This document shows positions 7,815-13,906 of a DNA stretch of 16,079 nucleotides, in pieces. The notes beneath the pieces were generated by a model. It made no database searches and was not told where the DNA came from. It was given only the letters and a program-made list of their open reading frames with translations. The stretch covers positions 1 to 16,079 of the forward strand of contig JAGVUK010000320.1 of assembly GCA_019136335.1 (NCBI GenBank). Reading direction: 5' to 3'. How positions within the stretch are numbered: the stretch's first letter is position 1; every line of letters begins with the position of its first letter. The stretch comes from Methanomicrobiales archaeon (GTDB lineage Archaea > Halobacteriota > Methanomicrobia > Methanomicrobiales > Methanoculleaceae). A program made the translations under genes and the position numbers.

Positions 7815-7834
7815 CCGGGCGTTCTCGCACCCGG
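7815..7834 (-). promoter_or_regulatory. 5' leader hairpin of the caspase-like operon
   Basis: On the minus strand, arms CCGGGTG and CGCCCGG pair (7 bp, one G-U) around the loop CGAGAA. This lies only a few bases after the predicted start site near 7838. An alternative pairing of GGTGCG (7826-7831) with CGCACC (7808-7813) is mutually exclusive with it and ends close to the ribosome binding site. The two forms could alternate, but there is no direct evidence. Confidence 0.35.
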
Positions 7835-7862
7835 AACTAAACCCGAATTCGAGGGGAAATCT

Positions 7863-7898
7863 TATAAAACCCGATGTCGTCATTCGGTTCTGACCGAA
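7863..7898 (-). promoter_or_regulatory. Operator-TATA promoter of the caspase-like operon (regulon site 1)
   Basis: Reading on the minus strand, TTCGG (7898-7894), six bases, CCGAA (7887-7883), thirteen bases, then TTTTATA (7869-7863). The palindrome here is longer than in the other two sites: ATTCGGT/ACCGAAT around CAGA. The dyad centre lies 21 bp, two helical turns, from the first base of the TATA box. Predicted start near 7838 gives a leader of about 45 nt. The same layout occurs at 8104 and 12632. Confidence 0.7.
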
Positions 7899-8103
7899 TA
7901 AACCTTAAACTTTGCGATCCGGTCCCGGATGGTGAGGGCGATCCGATCCCGTGGCGGTGGTGCTGCCGTCGACGTGCAGCACGGCTCACGGAAAGCCTGG
8001 TTTTGCACGTATAGTCCCTTACGAAGCGGACTCGTCCGGAATACACCCGCTGGGTAGGTAGCCAATCTGTGGATGGTCATCCTATAGAAACATTTTTGTA
8101 TTG

Positions 8104-8139
8104 TTCGGAAAAATCCGACGGATTGCTGCGGGTTTTATA
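8104..8139 (+). promoter_or_regulatory. Operator-TATA promoter of the phospholipase-like gene (regulon site 2)
   Basis: TTCGG (8104-8108), six bases, CCGAC (8115-8119), thirteen bases, TTTTATA (8133-8139). Inner arms TCGGA/TCCGA around AAAA are perfect, while the last base of the outer arm (C) breaks symmetry. The predicted start is near 8163. It is divergent from site 1, with about 205 bp between the two operators, and faces the structured leader and the gene at 8333. Confidence 0.7.
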
Positions 8140-8162
8140 TGTTCTAATGACCTAAAAGCGTA

Positions 8163-8300
8163 CCGGGTGGGTGCCGCGTGCGGCGCCCGAGTGTGCGCGG
8201 GGGTCCCTCCATCCACGGTTGACGCCCGGATGATAGAGCCCCGCATGCCCGGAGGCAAAGGGAATGTACGCATTCCGTGTACTTAAAATGTGTGCCTCTT
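8163..8300 (+). ncRNA. Structured leader RNA or small RNA, copy A
   Basis: It begins at the start site predicted from TTTTATA and runs into the leader of the gene at 8333. Hairpin I is GGGTGCCG/CGGCGCCC with loop CGTG (8169-8188). A long-range stem pairs 8193-8202 with 8239-8248 (one C-A mismatch). Hairpin III is TGCC/GGCA with loop CGGA (8246-8257) and competes for three bases with the long stem. Hairpin IV is GGAATG/CATTCC with loop TACG (8261-8276). Hairpin IV keeps its shape in copy B with a U-A to C-G exchange. It does not match any RNA family that I know. It could be a cis-acting leader or a separate small RNA. Confidence 0.55.
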
Positions 8301-8332
8301 CTGCCTCCTGGAAGGAATCGAGGAGAACAATC

Positions 8333-9331
8333 ATGAATGAACTACGCAGGATTGGAAGAATATCCATCCTCTTGGGAGTGCTGCTTTGTGTAGCACTTAT
8401 ATCGACAGCGAGCGCAGGGGAGGTTACTCTTGAGCGTTCATTTCTGCAAGATGAGGCGGCGCTTGATCATTACGCGCACCTATCCCCCGATGAGCAAACG
8501 ATAGTGCTCAAAGCGTTAGAGGAGACATACTCAGAGAGCAAATTTGAGGAGACCACCGCAGAACTGAAGAAGATCTGGGATGGAACGTCAGCGCTGGAAG
8601 AGACAGAAAAGCGGGAACTACTGGCATCGGTAATCGCCAGTGTGTTTACCTACTATTGTCCGGACACTTCTCGTCAGATAAGCCCCATGTGGGGTGGTGC
8701 AATTGGTGAGAATCCTGACGGGGTTCACAATGCCCTTGCTGGGATTGCCGGGCAAAAGAGGGGCTGGGGATATTCACAGACAAAAATATTGGATGCAAAC
8801 TCGAGAGACCCAGATACCTGGGGTCTTGAGCAGATGGTCGAGCACTATCTGGACGGTGCCCCATTCTTCAGCAACGCCCCGGATAAATGCAGTTATTACG
8901 CAAATGAAGCGAGGACCCAGATGAGGTCGAACCCCTATAGTGAGTCTGCCTGGCGGTGCCTATCCTGGTCGATGCATTATATGAGCGATCTGTCCATGCC
9001 GTGGCATACTCAGGGTGTAGCCGATCCGGCACAGCTGGCGACGCATACCCTTTATGAGGGATACGTGCAGGAAAAGTTCACCGATCCTGAGTATGGGTTT
9101 AAAGCGGCTCTTGTGTCGGCCCCTAATACCTGGGTCGTAATATCTGACCCCGCTTCGAGTGCGCGATCTCTAGCATCCTACTCTTCAGCAAGGTATTCTG
9201 GACTTCAATTGAAGATTGTGACTATTCCTTTTGGGTGGGGAGAAGATGACTGGGTCAAGTCGACAACCAAAGATCTCTTGAAAGAGGGTCTCAAGTATAA
9301 CATGGGTCTCGTCGAGTACGCGACACACTAA
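8333..9331 (+). CDS. Secreted zinc-dependent phospholipase C / S1-P1 nuclease-like enzyme
   Basis: This 332-residue protein has a signal peptide (residues 1 to about 28, ending STASA). The core metal-binding signature of the Bacillus phospholipase C/S1-P1 superfamily is present with exact spacing: H215-x3-D219-x5-H225 in HYMSDLSMPWH, then H238-x3-E242 in HTLYE. These correspond to the tri-zinc ligands H118, D122, H128, H142 and E146 of the Bacillus enzyme. Further His/Asp candidates are H132 and H171 with D174. Known biology: the family hydrolyses phosphodiester bonds in phospholipids or nucleic acids; which applies here is unclear. Start: ATG 8333 follows GAGGAG by 8 nt and directly begins the signal peptide. 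An in-frame ATG at 8264 has GGAGG upstream, but the other copy of the element has ACG-TAG there. The gene is under the regulon promoter at 8104. Confidence 0.78.
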   Translation: MNELRRIGRISILLGVLLCVALISTASAGEVTLERSFLQDEAALDHYAHLSPDEQTIVLKALEETYSESKFEETTAELKKIWDGTSALEETEKRELLASVIASVFTYYCPDTSRQISPMWGGAIGENPDGVHNALAGIAGQKRGWGYSQTKILDANSRDPDTWGLEQMVEHYLDGAPFFSNAPDKCSYYANEARTQMRSNPYSESAWRCLSWSMHYMSDLSMPWHTQGVADPAQLATHTLYEGYVQEKFTDPEYGFKAALVSAPNTWVVISDPASSARSLASYSSARYSGLQLKIVTIPFGWGEDDWVKSTTKDLLKEGLKYNMGLVEYATH

Positions 9332-9348
9332 CCAAAACCTTTTTTGGT
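9331..9348 (+). promoter_or_regulatory. Intergenic hairpin masking the next ribosome binding site
   Basis: Perfect 7-bp arms ACCAAAA (9331-9337) and TTTTGGT (9342-9348) with a CCTT loop fill the gap between the phospholipase-like gene and the gene at 9352. The 3' arm contains most of GGTGA, the likely Shine-Dalgarno of the next gene, and a run of six T. It may act as a weak terminator, or keep the next gene silent until ribosomes open the hairpin. Confidence 0.45.
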
Positions 9349-9351
9349 GAA

Positions 9352-10035
9352 ATGATGAACGAGCAACGTAAGAAAATCCGGAAAGCTATACTGATCGGGC
9401 TCGCCGCGGTCTGCATCCTCGCCCTGATGATCTTCCTCATCTTCCTTGCTGTTGGGTTCGTCGAGATCATCTCACCGAATAACTCCTACGCGATCGAGAT
9501 CACCGGCCTATCCAGTCTTGCCGTGAACGGCACCGCCACGGTCATGGTCCCGATCCCGGCGAATGTGGATGGTGTTCCGGCGATGTCGGAGGAGGTGCTT
9601 ACTAGTCGTTATCAGGCCTTCGGATGGCAGACGGCGGTCCGGGAGACACCGTGTGGGAAGATGCTTGCGTTCACGACGACGGGCGACTACGCGCCCGGTA
9701 TCTCCGTATCGTCTGGTGAGTTCGAGAAGAAAGAAGAACCCCGGCTGCTCGTGCCCGTGCTTGCGACCCCTGAAAATGTGAGCGTCGAAGAATTCAGCCG
9801 GTCATCGGGCGGGACCTACACCACGGTCGTCTTCCTCGACGGCTTCATCCCGCCGCCGGAGAACGCCACCCCGATCACGTTCAACCTCAGGTACCAGGGA
9901 GGCGGAGGCATGAAACACCTGATAAAGGAGAACGTCTGGACGACGACGGTGAATGCGACCGTGCCAGGCACAGCATCCGGGTTCATCCCGATCCCGGCCG
10001 AATATCATGTCACTCCCGGGGGGCTTTATCTTTGA
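9352..10035 (+). CDS. Membrane-anchored extracellular protein, paralog of the protein at 1900
   Basis: This is a 227-residue protein with a basic N-terminus (NEQRKKIRK), a long hydrophobic helix at about residues 12-37 and an extracellular beta-rich body. It matches the protein at 1900-2616 over its whole length, including IEITGL, NGTATVMVP, GKMLAFT and the FIPIPAEY end. It lacks the roughly 18-residue insert of that copy. The N-terminal anchors differ more than the bodies, as expected when only the exported domain is under constraint. GGTGA precedes the double ATG; 9355 is an equally good start. It begins 20 nt after the phospholipase-like gene and may be co-transcribed with it. Function unknown. 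Confidence 0.75.
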   Translation: MMNEQRKKIRKAILIGLAAVCILALMIFLIFLAVGFVEIISPNNSYAIEITGLSSLAVNGTATVMVPIPANVDGVPAMSEEVLTSRYQAFGWQTAVRETPCGKMLAFTTTGDYAPGISVSSGEFEKKEEPRLLVPVLATPENVSVEEFSRSSGGTYTTVVFLDGFIPPPENATPITFNLRYQGGGGMKHLIKENVWTTTVNATVPGTASGFIPIPAEYHVTPGGLYL

Positions 10036-10046
10036 CGGGCGAACCC

Positions 10047-11240
10047 ATGCGAAAGAACTCCCGGCGGGCCGTGAGGGTCGCTCTCGCCGGACTGCTCGTA
10101 TTCGTCGTCTGCCTGGGAGTTCTCGTTTTCACGCACTCTGCAGGGGCCCGGGACGATACTCGATTGCCGCCGGACGGAAACCCATCGTTGCTGGCGAATG
10201 ATAATCAATCCCCGCTATCCGGGCGGTCATGGCATCTTACCTCCTATTGGACGGAGGAAGGAGAGGTCCCCGTCATCGAGAAAACGGACCCAATCATCGC
10301 GTTCACCGACGCCGGGCGGGTCAGCGGCACCTCCGGGTGCAACATCTTCTTCGGCGGCCATGACCTCTCCGGCAGCACGCTCAGGATCCACGACATAGAA
10401 TCGACAAAGATGACCTCGACCCCTGAGGTGCTCGACCAAGAGAAAGCGTTCTTCACACTGCTCCAGAAAACGAGAGCCTACACAATAGACGGAGACTGCC
10501 TCCGGTTGTTCGATGCATCCGGAAGGGAGATCCTCTCCTTCACCAGTCAGACACAACCGCTCCAAGGAAAAGCGTGGTATCTTTGGTCCCCGCGGAACGA
10601 TACGGGAGGGGCCGTTCAGGACCCCGGTACCGACCAGATTTCATTGCAGTTTCTGGGTGAAAGCCAGTTCCGGGGGACCGCCGCGGGCACCGATTACTGC
10701 GGGACATATGAAGCGTCCGGGGATACCATTCGGTTCGGGCCGGCGGAGGGATGGGTCGAACTGCCCGAATGGTACTCCTCGCTCCTGAAACAGGCGCACG
10801 GTTACCGGATAATCGGGGCTCAACTCGACATCATGAACGAGAACGGTCACTCCATCATGTCGTTTACCCGGATGCCCCCTTCACTGGTCTCGGTCGATTG
10901 GTATCTGCAACAGCACCGGGCGGCGGATGGACCCGGCCTCCTGACACCGGAGGGGACGTACGACCTGATACTGTTTATGCCGGACGGTATGATCACCGGA
11001 ATCATCCACGGAATTCAGTTATTTGCGCAGTACGATGCAGACGACTCATCGATATCATTCGGCCCCGTCGCCATGCTTATTGCGGAAGATGATGATCCCG
11101 GAAAGGCGAGCGAATCACGGGAGATGATCGAGTCGATGTTCGGAGAAGCGAGAACGTATTGGGTCTGGAACGGCACGCTGGAACTCTCTTCCGGTGACGG
11201 GAAACCCCTGGTGACGATGGCGAACACGCCTGCGCTATAA
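10047..11240 (+). CDS. Membrane-anchored protein with three META (HslJ-like) domains
   Basis: The product has 397 residues. A basic start (MRKNSRRAVR) and a hydrophobic helix at about residues 10-30 export it. The first META domain (about 57-165) is canonical: LSGRSWHLTSYW, FTDAGRVSGTSGCNIFFGGH and a long helix. The second (about 172-273) keeps LQGKAWYLW and GTDYCGTYEASGDTIRF. The third (about 279-391) is more divergent, with SVDWYLQQH and YDLILFMPDG. Known biology: META-domain proteins such as HslJ are envelope proteins linked to stress or motility, with no enzymatic role established. Start: ATG 10047. A TTG at 10032 overlapping the previous stop is possible and would add 5 residues. It lies 11 nt after the previous gene, so an operon is likely. 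Confidence 0.85.
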   Translation: MRKNSRRAVRVALAGLLVFVVCLGVLVFTHSAGARDDTRLPPDGNPSLLANDNQSPLSGRSWHLTSYWTEEGEVPVIEKTDPIIAFTDAGRVSGTSGCNIFFGGHDLSGSTLRIHDIESTKMTSTPEVLDQEKAFFTLLQKTRAYTIDGDCLRLFDASGREILSFTSQTQPLQGKAWYLWSPRNDTGGAVQDPGTDQISLQFLGESQFRGTAAGTDYCGTYEASGDTIRFGPAEGWVELPEWYSSLLKQAHGYRIIGAQLDIMNENGHSIMSFTRMPPSLVSVDWYLQQHRAADGPGLLTPEGTYDLILFMPDGMITGIIHGIQLFAQYDADDSSISFGPVAMLIAEDDDPGKASESREMIESMFGEARTYWVWNGTLELSSGDGKPLVTMANTPAL

Positions 11241-11379
11241 GCGGGATGCCGCCCCGGGACCCCGGCGACCCTATGATTTTGGGCGGTACAGGAATCGGGA
11301 GCAGAATACATCAACAAAGGTGAATGGAAATAGGACGATCCTATTTCAGCGAGATTGGGTGAAAAGCATAGAGGAGATC

Positions 11380-11826
11380 ATGAAGTCGAAAGTCAACAGA
11401 CGTTTGATCATCGTGGCGGTTCTTGCGTTCATCGGCGTCATCCTCCTCGTTGCGACGGTCGTGCTCACGTGCACTGCTCTCTTCACCTGGCTCGAAGCAA
11501 GCGGTGGATCCCCGAGATTGAACGTCTGGGAGGTCAGGGGAGAACGGCCGGAGAATGCATCGATCATCCACCTGACCGAGAAAGACTTCGAGCAGAACCC
11601 GGCGCTCGACTCTGCGATCCGGGGCGACAACCGCGATCCCGGGAGCTGGTATCAGGGGGACACACCGTACGGTGTCCTCGACAAGCGAACGATCGGGAGT
11701 GCTCCGGTGACGTATGTGGAACGGGGAGTACTTATCGAGTCGTTCGGTCCCGATGTCGAGGCGAGAAGCCAACCGTACCTCGAATACGAGGGTGCGTATT
11801 ACTACTTTCTCACCCTGATACCCTAA
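11380..11826 (+). CDS. Small membrane-anchored protein, first of a tandem pair
   Basis: This is a 149-residue protein with MKSKVNRR, then a long hydrophobic helix (about residues 9-36), then an extracellular domain of about 110 residues. It is paralogous to the next gene. Shared blocks are the ASGG/SSGG linker, LTEKDFEQNPALDSAIRG (LTEQDFERHPALDAVIRG in the partner), SYGP/SFGP-like turns and the C-terminal LEYEGAYYYFLTLIP. GAGGAG ends 3 nt before ATG 11380. An upstream GTG at 11320 would add 20 residues without a signal logic. Family unknown. The strict conservation of the C-terminal EYEGAYY suggests a folded domain, not a linker. Confidence 0.7.
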   Translation: MKSKVNRRLIIVAVLAFIGVILLVATVVLTCTALFTWLEASGGSPRLNVWEVRGERPENASIIHLTEKDFEQNPALDSAIRGDNRDPGSWYQGDTPYGVLDKRTIGSAPVTYVERGVLIESFGPDVEARSQPYLEYEGAYYYFLTLIP

Positions 11827-11853
11827 GACCGGGTCAAAACAGGTGCTATCGGA

Positions 11854-12300
11854 ATGGAAGAAGATAAGAATCCGAAATCAAGGAACCAGCTCAAAACGGC
11901 AGGAATCGTTCTCGCCTGCGGTCTTGCCGTCGCCGTCGCCGTCGTCCTCGGCTTCATGCTCGCCGACGCCCTCATCGTCTATGCTTACGAGAGTTCAGGC
12001 GGGCAGCCGATGCTCTACGTCATGGAGAGAGCGGAGCCGGGAGAGAGCATGGTCGTTCCCCTGACCGAGCAGGACTTCGAACGGCATCCGGCGCTCGACG
12101 CAGTCATCCGGGGCGGCGAGCGCAACCCGTCGGCGTGGGAGTGGGGCTACCGGGACCAGCGTGTCATCGGGGGAACTAAGGTCTCGTACCGGGAGAGCAA
12201 GGCGCTCCACGATGCCTACGGTCCCCAGGGGGAGAGGGGGCTGTACCCGCTCATGGAGTACGAGGGTGCGTACTACGTGGTCCTGACGACATGGCCCTGA
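11854..12300 (+). CDS. Small membrane-anchored protein, second of a tandem pair
   Basis: This is a 148-residue protein: polar start (MEEDKNPKSRNQ), hydrophobic helix at about residues 14-44, then the same extracellular domain as the preceding gene (PLTEQDFERHPALD, VIRGGERNPS, MEYEGAYYVV). GGTG lies about 8 nt before the ATG. It starts 27 nt after its paralog on the same strand, so the pair arose by tandem duplication and is probably co-transcribed. Divergence of the anchors compared with the domains suggests the duplication is old. Function unknown. Confidence 0.7.
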   Translation: MEEDKNPKSRNQLKTAGIVLACGLAVAVAVVLGFMLADALIVYAYESSGGQPMLYVMERAEPGESMVVPLTEQDFERHPALDAVIRGGERNPSAWEWGYRDQRVIGGTKVSYRESKALHDAYGPQGERGLYPLMEYEGAYYVVLTTWP

Positions 12301-12631
12301 AGGGGAGTCCCCGTCGCCCGTGCTCGATATGCATCGCCTCTTTCCACGGGGGAGGCAAGTCGGAGGGAGTGAACTGAACCACGACATCAGTCTGGGCGTC
12401 ACCGCCTGGCCTCGGGCCACCCTATCCAGCTATTATCCGGCCTTAGAGGCCGACTGCGGGAAAATCCCGGGAGGTATCATCCTCCCCCTCAGCGAAGAAA
12501 AGGTTTGGGTTTTTCTGTTCCGAACCGATTCTCCGGAGATCGGGTGAGTGCATCCTTTCGGGCACATCCCCCGGCGGGGACGGGGGCACACTGCCGTGCG
12601 ATCGCCCCACAATGAGAAGGTTTAAGATGAA
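12301..12631. other. Non-coding stretch with a short perfect hairpin
   Basis: I see no convincing gene; the one short plus-strand frame (12320-12547) has no start context or recognisable domain. A perfect hairpin CGGCCT/AGGCCG with loop TAG lies at 12438-12452, and a T-rich run GGGTTTTTC near 12507 could end the transcript of the tandem pair. Confidence 0.4.
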
Positions 12632-12667
12632 TTCGGAAAAAACCGAACGATGGCTGCTGATTTTATA
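12632..12667 (+). promoter_or_regulatory. Operator-TATA promoter in front of the peptidase remnant (regulon site 3)
   Basis: TTCGG (12632-12636), AAAAAA, CCGAA (12643-12647), thirteen bases, TTTTATA (12661-12667). Perfect 5-bp arms. The layout and spacing are identical to the sites at 7863-7898 (minus) and 8104-8139. The predicted start is near 12691. Confidence 0.7.
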
Positions 12668-12689
12668 TGTTCTAACGACCCAGAATTGG

Positions 12690-12810
12690 ATTGGATGCCG
12701 CGTGCGGTGCCCGCTCGTGTGCGGGGGCTGCTCACCCCCTGGTCTGACGCCCGGATGACGCGCCCCGCATGCCCGGAGGCAAAGGAAACGTAGGCGTTCT
12801 GTGCACTTAG
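12690..12810 (+). ncRNA. Structured leader RNA or small RNA, copy B
   Basis: Starts at the position predicted from the TATA box. Hairpin I (12693-12712) has loop CGTG as in copy A, with one A-C mismatch and a G-C to G-U change. The long stem pairs GTGTGCGGGG (12717-12726) with CCCCGCATGC (12763-12772), ten pairs including two G-U. Hairpin III (12770-12781) is identical to copy A. Hairpin IV (12785-12800) pairs GAAACG with CGTTCT around TAGG; the pair C12789-G12796 replaces U-A of copy A. Confidence 0.5.
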
Positions 12811-13083
12811 ATGTGTGATTCTTCAATGGATTCAAGCGACGATGCCTGGATGACGTTTGATGAGGTAAAGGGCGAGGTGGATGCACAGAGGCCTTTTGTT
12901 CTCAGCCTGTGGGGCGGCGGCATGCCTATAGGAGGAGATAGGCCTTATGGTGATCACAGCGTTGCCTGTGTAGGTTATCACGACTATACGGAGGACTGGG
13001 TGCCCATACATGACACATGGGATACTCAGATCCATAACGTAGTCTATGGTAACTGGTGTGGGGTGCCATGGCGACCTGGGTGA
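12811..13083 (+). pseudogene. C-terminal remnant of a C39-like secreted cysteine peptidase
   Basis: Only 90 codons remain. They contain the second half of a papain-like C39-type fold: RPFVLSLWGGG, then GDHSVACVGYHDY with the expected catalytic His (H49), then HDTWD with the Asp (D68) and a final YGNW strand. The N-terminal half with the catalytic Cys, and any signal peptide, are missing. A TAG at 12808-12810 blocks upstream extension. The remnant begins exactly where the duplicated leader element ends, so the 5' half was probably lost or replaced when the element arrived. No Shine-Dalgarno is present. Function is presumably lost, unless a short peptide is still made. Confidence 0.6.
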
Positions 13084-13117
13084 GGCCCTGACCCCCTCTT
13101 TATGGTGGTAGATCCAG

Positions 13118-13906
13118 ATGAAATCCCTGAAAACCGACAGAACCAGCAAATTCGCATTTATTCTCCTCCTGATCGCTATCGGTGCTTTCGGTATCCTCCT
13201 GCTCATTGACCTCCTCGCCATCGGTCCCGGATATCCTCCCCCTGAGGCCCTGCAGAAATGGTATATCCCGCAGCCCCGGTATGAGTATGCGGAAAACGGC
13301 TCTGTCGCCGTAAATAGAACGATCGATGGGAATGTTGTCCTGCTCGGCGATATCGAAGACGGGTGTCCATCCTTGTTCCCGGTCCTCTCACGGCACTGCA
13401 GCTATGCAATGTATGCCGACACCGTGTCGGGTGATCGGTATCTGGTCGTCAACTGGTACTTCGATGATAAGGCAGACCTCTTACAGGCTGAGATGGACCT
13501 CTGCAGCCACCTCCGAGCATCTGGGAATGTCTCTTCCGCTGAGCTGTTCCTCTCCAAAGAACCTGATTTATCACAGGGGGAACCGATCTTTAGTCCTGTT
13601 GCCGTAACAAAATTCGATAACGAAACGTCTTTTGGTTATTTCACCGTTGTTGAGAAGCCGCTGTCCCCGAAACACGACGATTACTTCGTTGTTTACTATG
13701 GGGTGGTCGGGCCGGCCATTCTCCCTGATCACACCGCTACCCTGGAGAATCTTATGCTCCGGAGTTATTCGCTTCATGGTGCAAGGCCGCTCGCACCCTG
13801 CTCGGCACAGGAAGCGGCAACAGGGTCTACGCATTCCGTGTGCGAAGGTATCCCTCTCCTGCCCCGGGCAGCGAAATCTCCCGGGAGAGTAAATGGATGG
13901 TCTTAA
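13118..13906 (+). CDS. Membrane-anchored extracellular protein of unknown function
   Basis: The product has 262 residues: basic start (MKSLKTDRTSK), hydrophobic helix at about residues 12-34, then an extracellular domain with RYEYAENGSV, YLVVNWYFDDKADLL and DDYFVVYYGVVG. I do not recognise the family. Up to about residue 220 the protein looks well constrained. The last 40 residues (from LHGARPLAPC) are Arg/Pro/Ser-rich and unlike the rest, and their DNA overlaps a probable fragment of the duplicated leader element (13816-13863). The natural C-terminus may have been altered there. Its end overlaps the start of the next gene by 14 nt. Confidence 0.65.
   Translation: MKSLKTDRTSKFAFILLLIAIGAFGILLLIDLLAIGPGYPPPEALQKWYIPQPRYEYAENGSVAVNRTIDGNVVLLGDIEDGCPSLFPVLSRHCSYAMYADTVSGDRYLVVNWYFDDKADLLQAEMDLCSHLRASGNVSSAELFLSKEPDLSQGEPIFSPVAVTKFDNETSFGYFTVVEKPLSPKHDDYFVVYYGVVGPAILPDHTATLENLMLRSYSLHGARPLAPCSAQEAATGSTHSVCEGIPLLPRAAKSPGRVNGWS
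13816..13863 (+). repeat. Possible third, partial copy of the duplicated element
   Basis: Blocks in the same order as in copy A (8254-8305): GGCAA, AGGG, then a 14-base exact match TACGCATTCCGTGT, then CCTCTCCTGCC (CCTCTTCTGCC in copy A). Gaps of one to three bases separate them. The promoter half is absent. It lies about 30 nt before the start of the lipoprotein-like gene. Chance similarity cannot be excluded. Confidence 0.35.

Larger units (their letters stand above)
8104..8301 (+). repeat. Duplicated promoter-plus-leader element, copy A
   Basis: This stretch is repeated at 12632-12824 in the same orientation. Similarity runs from the operator through the TATA box and a GC-rich segment to ATGTGTG and TCTTC. 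Identical blocks include 14 nt at 8220-8233 and 24 nt at 8238-8261. By eye about three quarters of positions agree, with scattered substitutions and a few small indels. Neither copy keeps a common reading frame, so the conservation is not that of a protein. Confidence 0.85.
12632..12824 (+). repeat. Duplicated promoter-plus-leader element, copy B
   Basis: Direct repeat of 8104-8301, about 4.5 kb away. Identical blocks include 14 nt at 12745-12758 and 24 nt at 12762-12785. The similarity fades just after ATGTGTG, inside the first codons of the peptidase remnant. The level of divergence says this is not a recent transposition, and no terminal inverted repeats or target duplications are evident. 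Confidence 0.85.

Noticed and set aside
8264..8332. Upstream in-frame ATG for the phospholipase-like gene with GGAGG before it
   Set aside because: The same place in copy B reads ACG-TAG, the GGAGG is part of a conserved hairpin, and the signal peptide begins cleanly at 8333.
12320..12547. A 75-codon frame between the tandem pair and copy B
   Set aside because: No Shine-Dalgarno, no promoter, no hydrophobic segment or domain, and composition typical of random GC-rich sequence.
8104..12824. The duplicated element as an insertion sequence or MITE
   Set aside because: No terminal inverted repeats, no target duplications and no transposase; conservation follows promoter and RNA structure instead.
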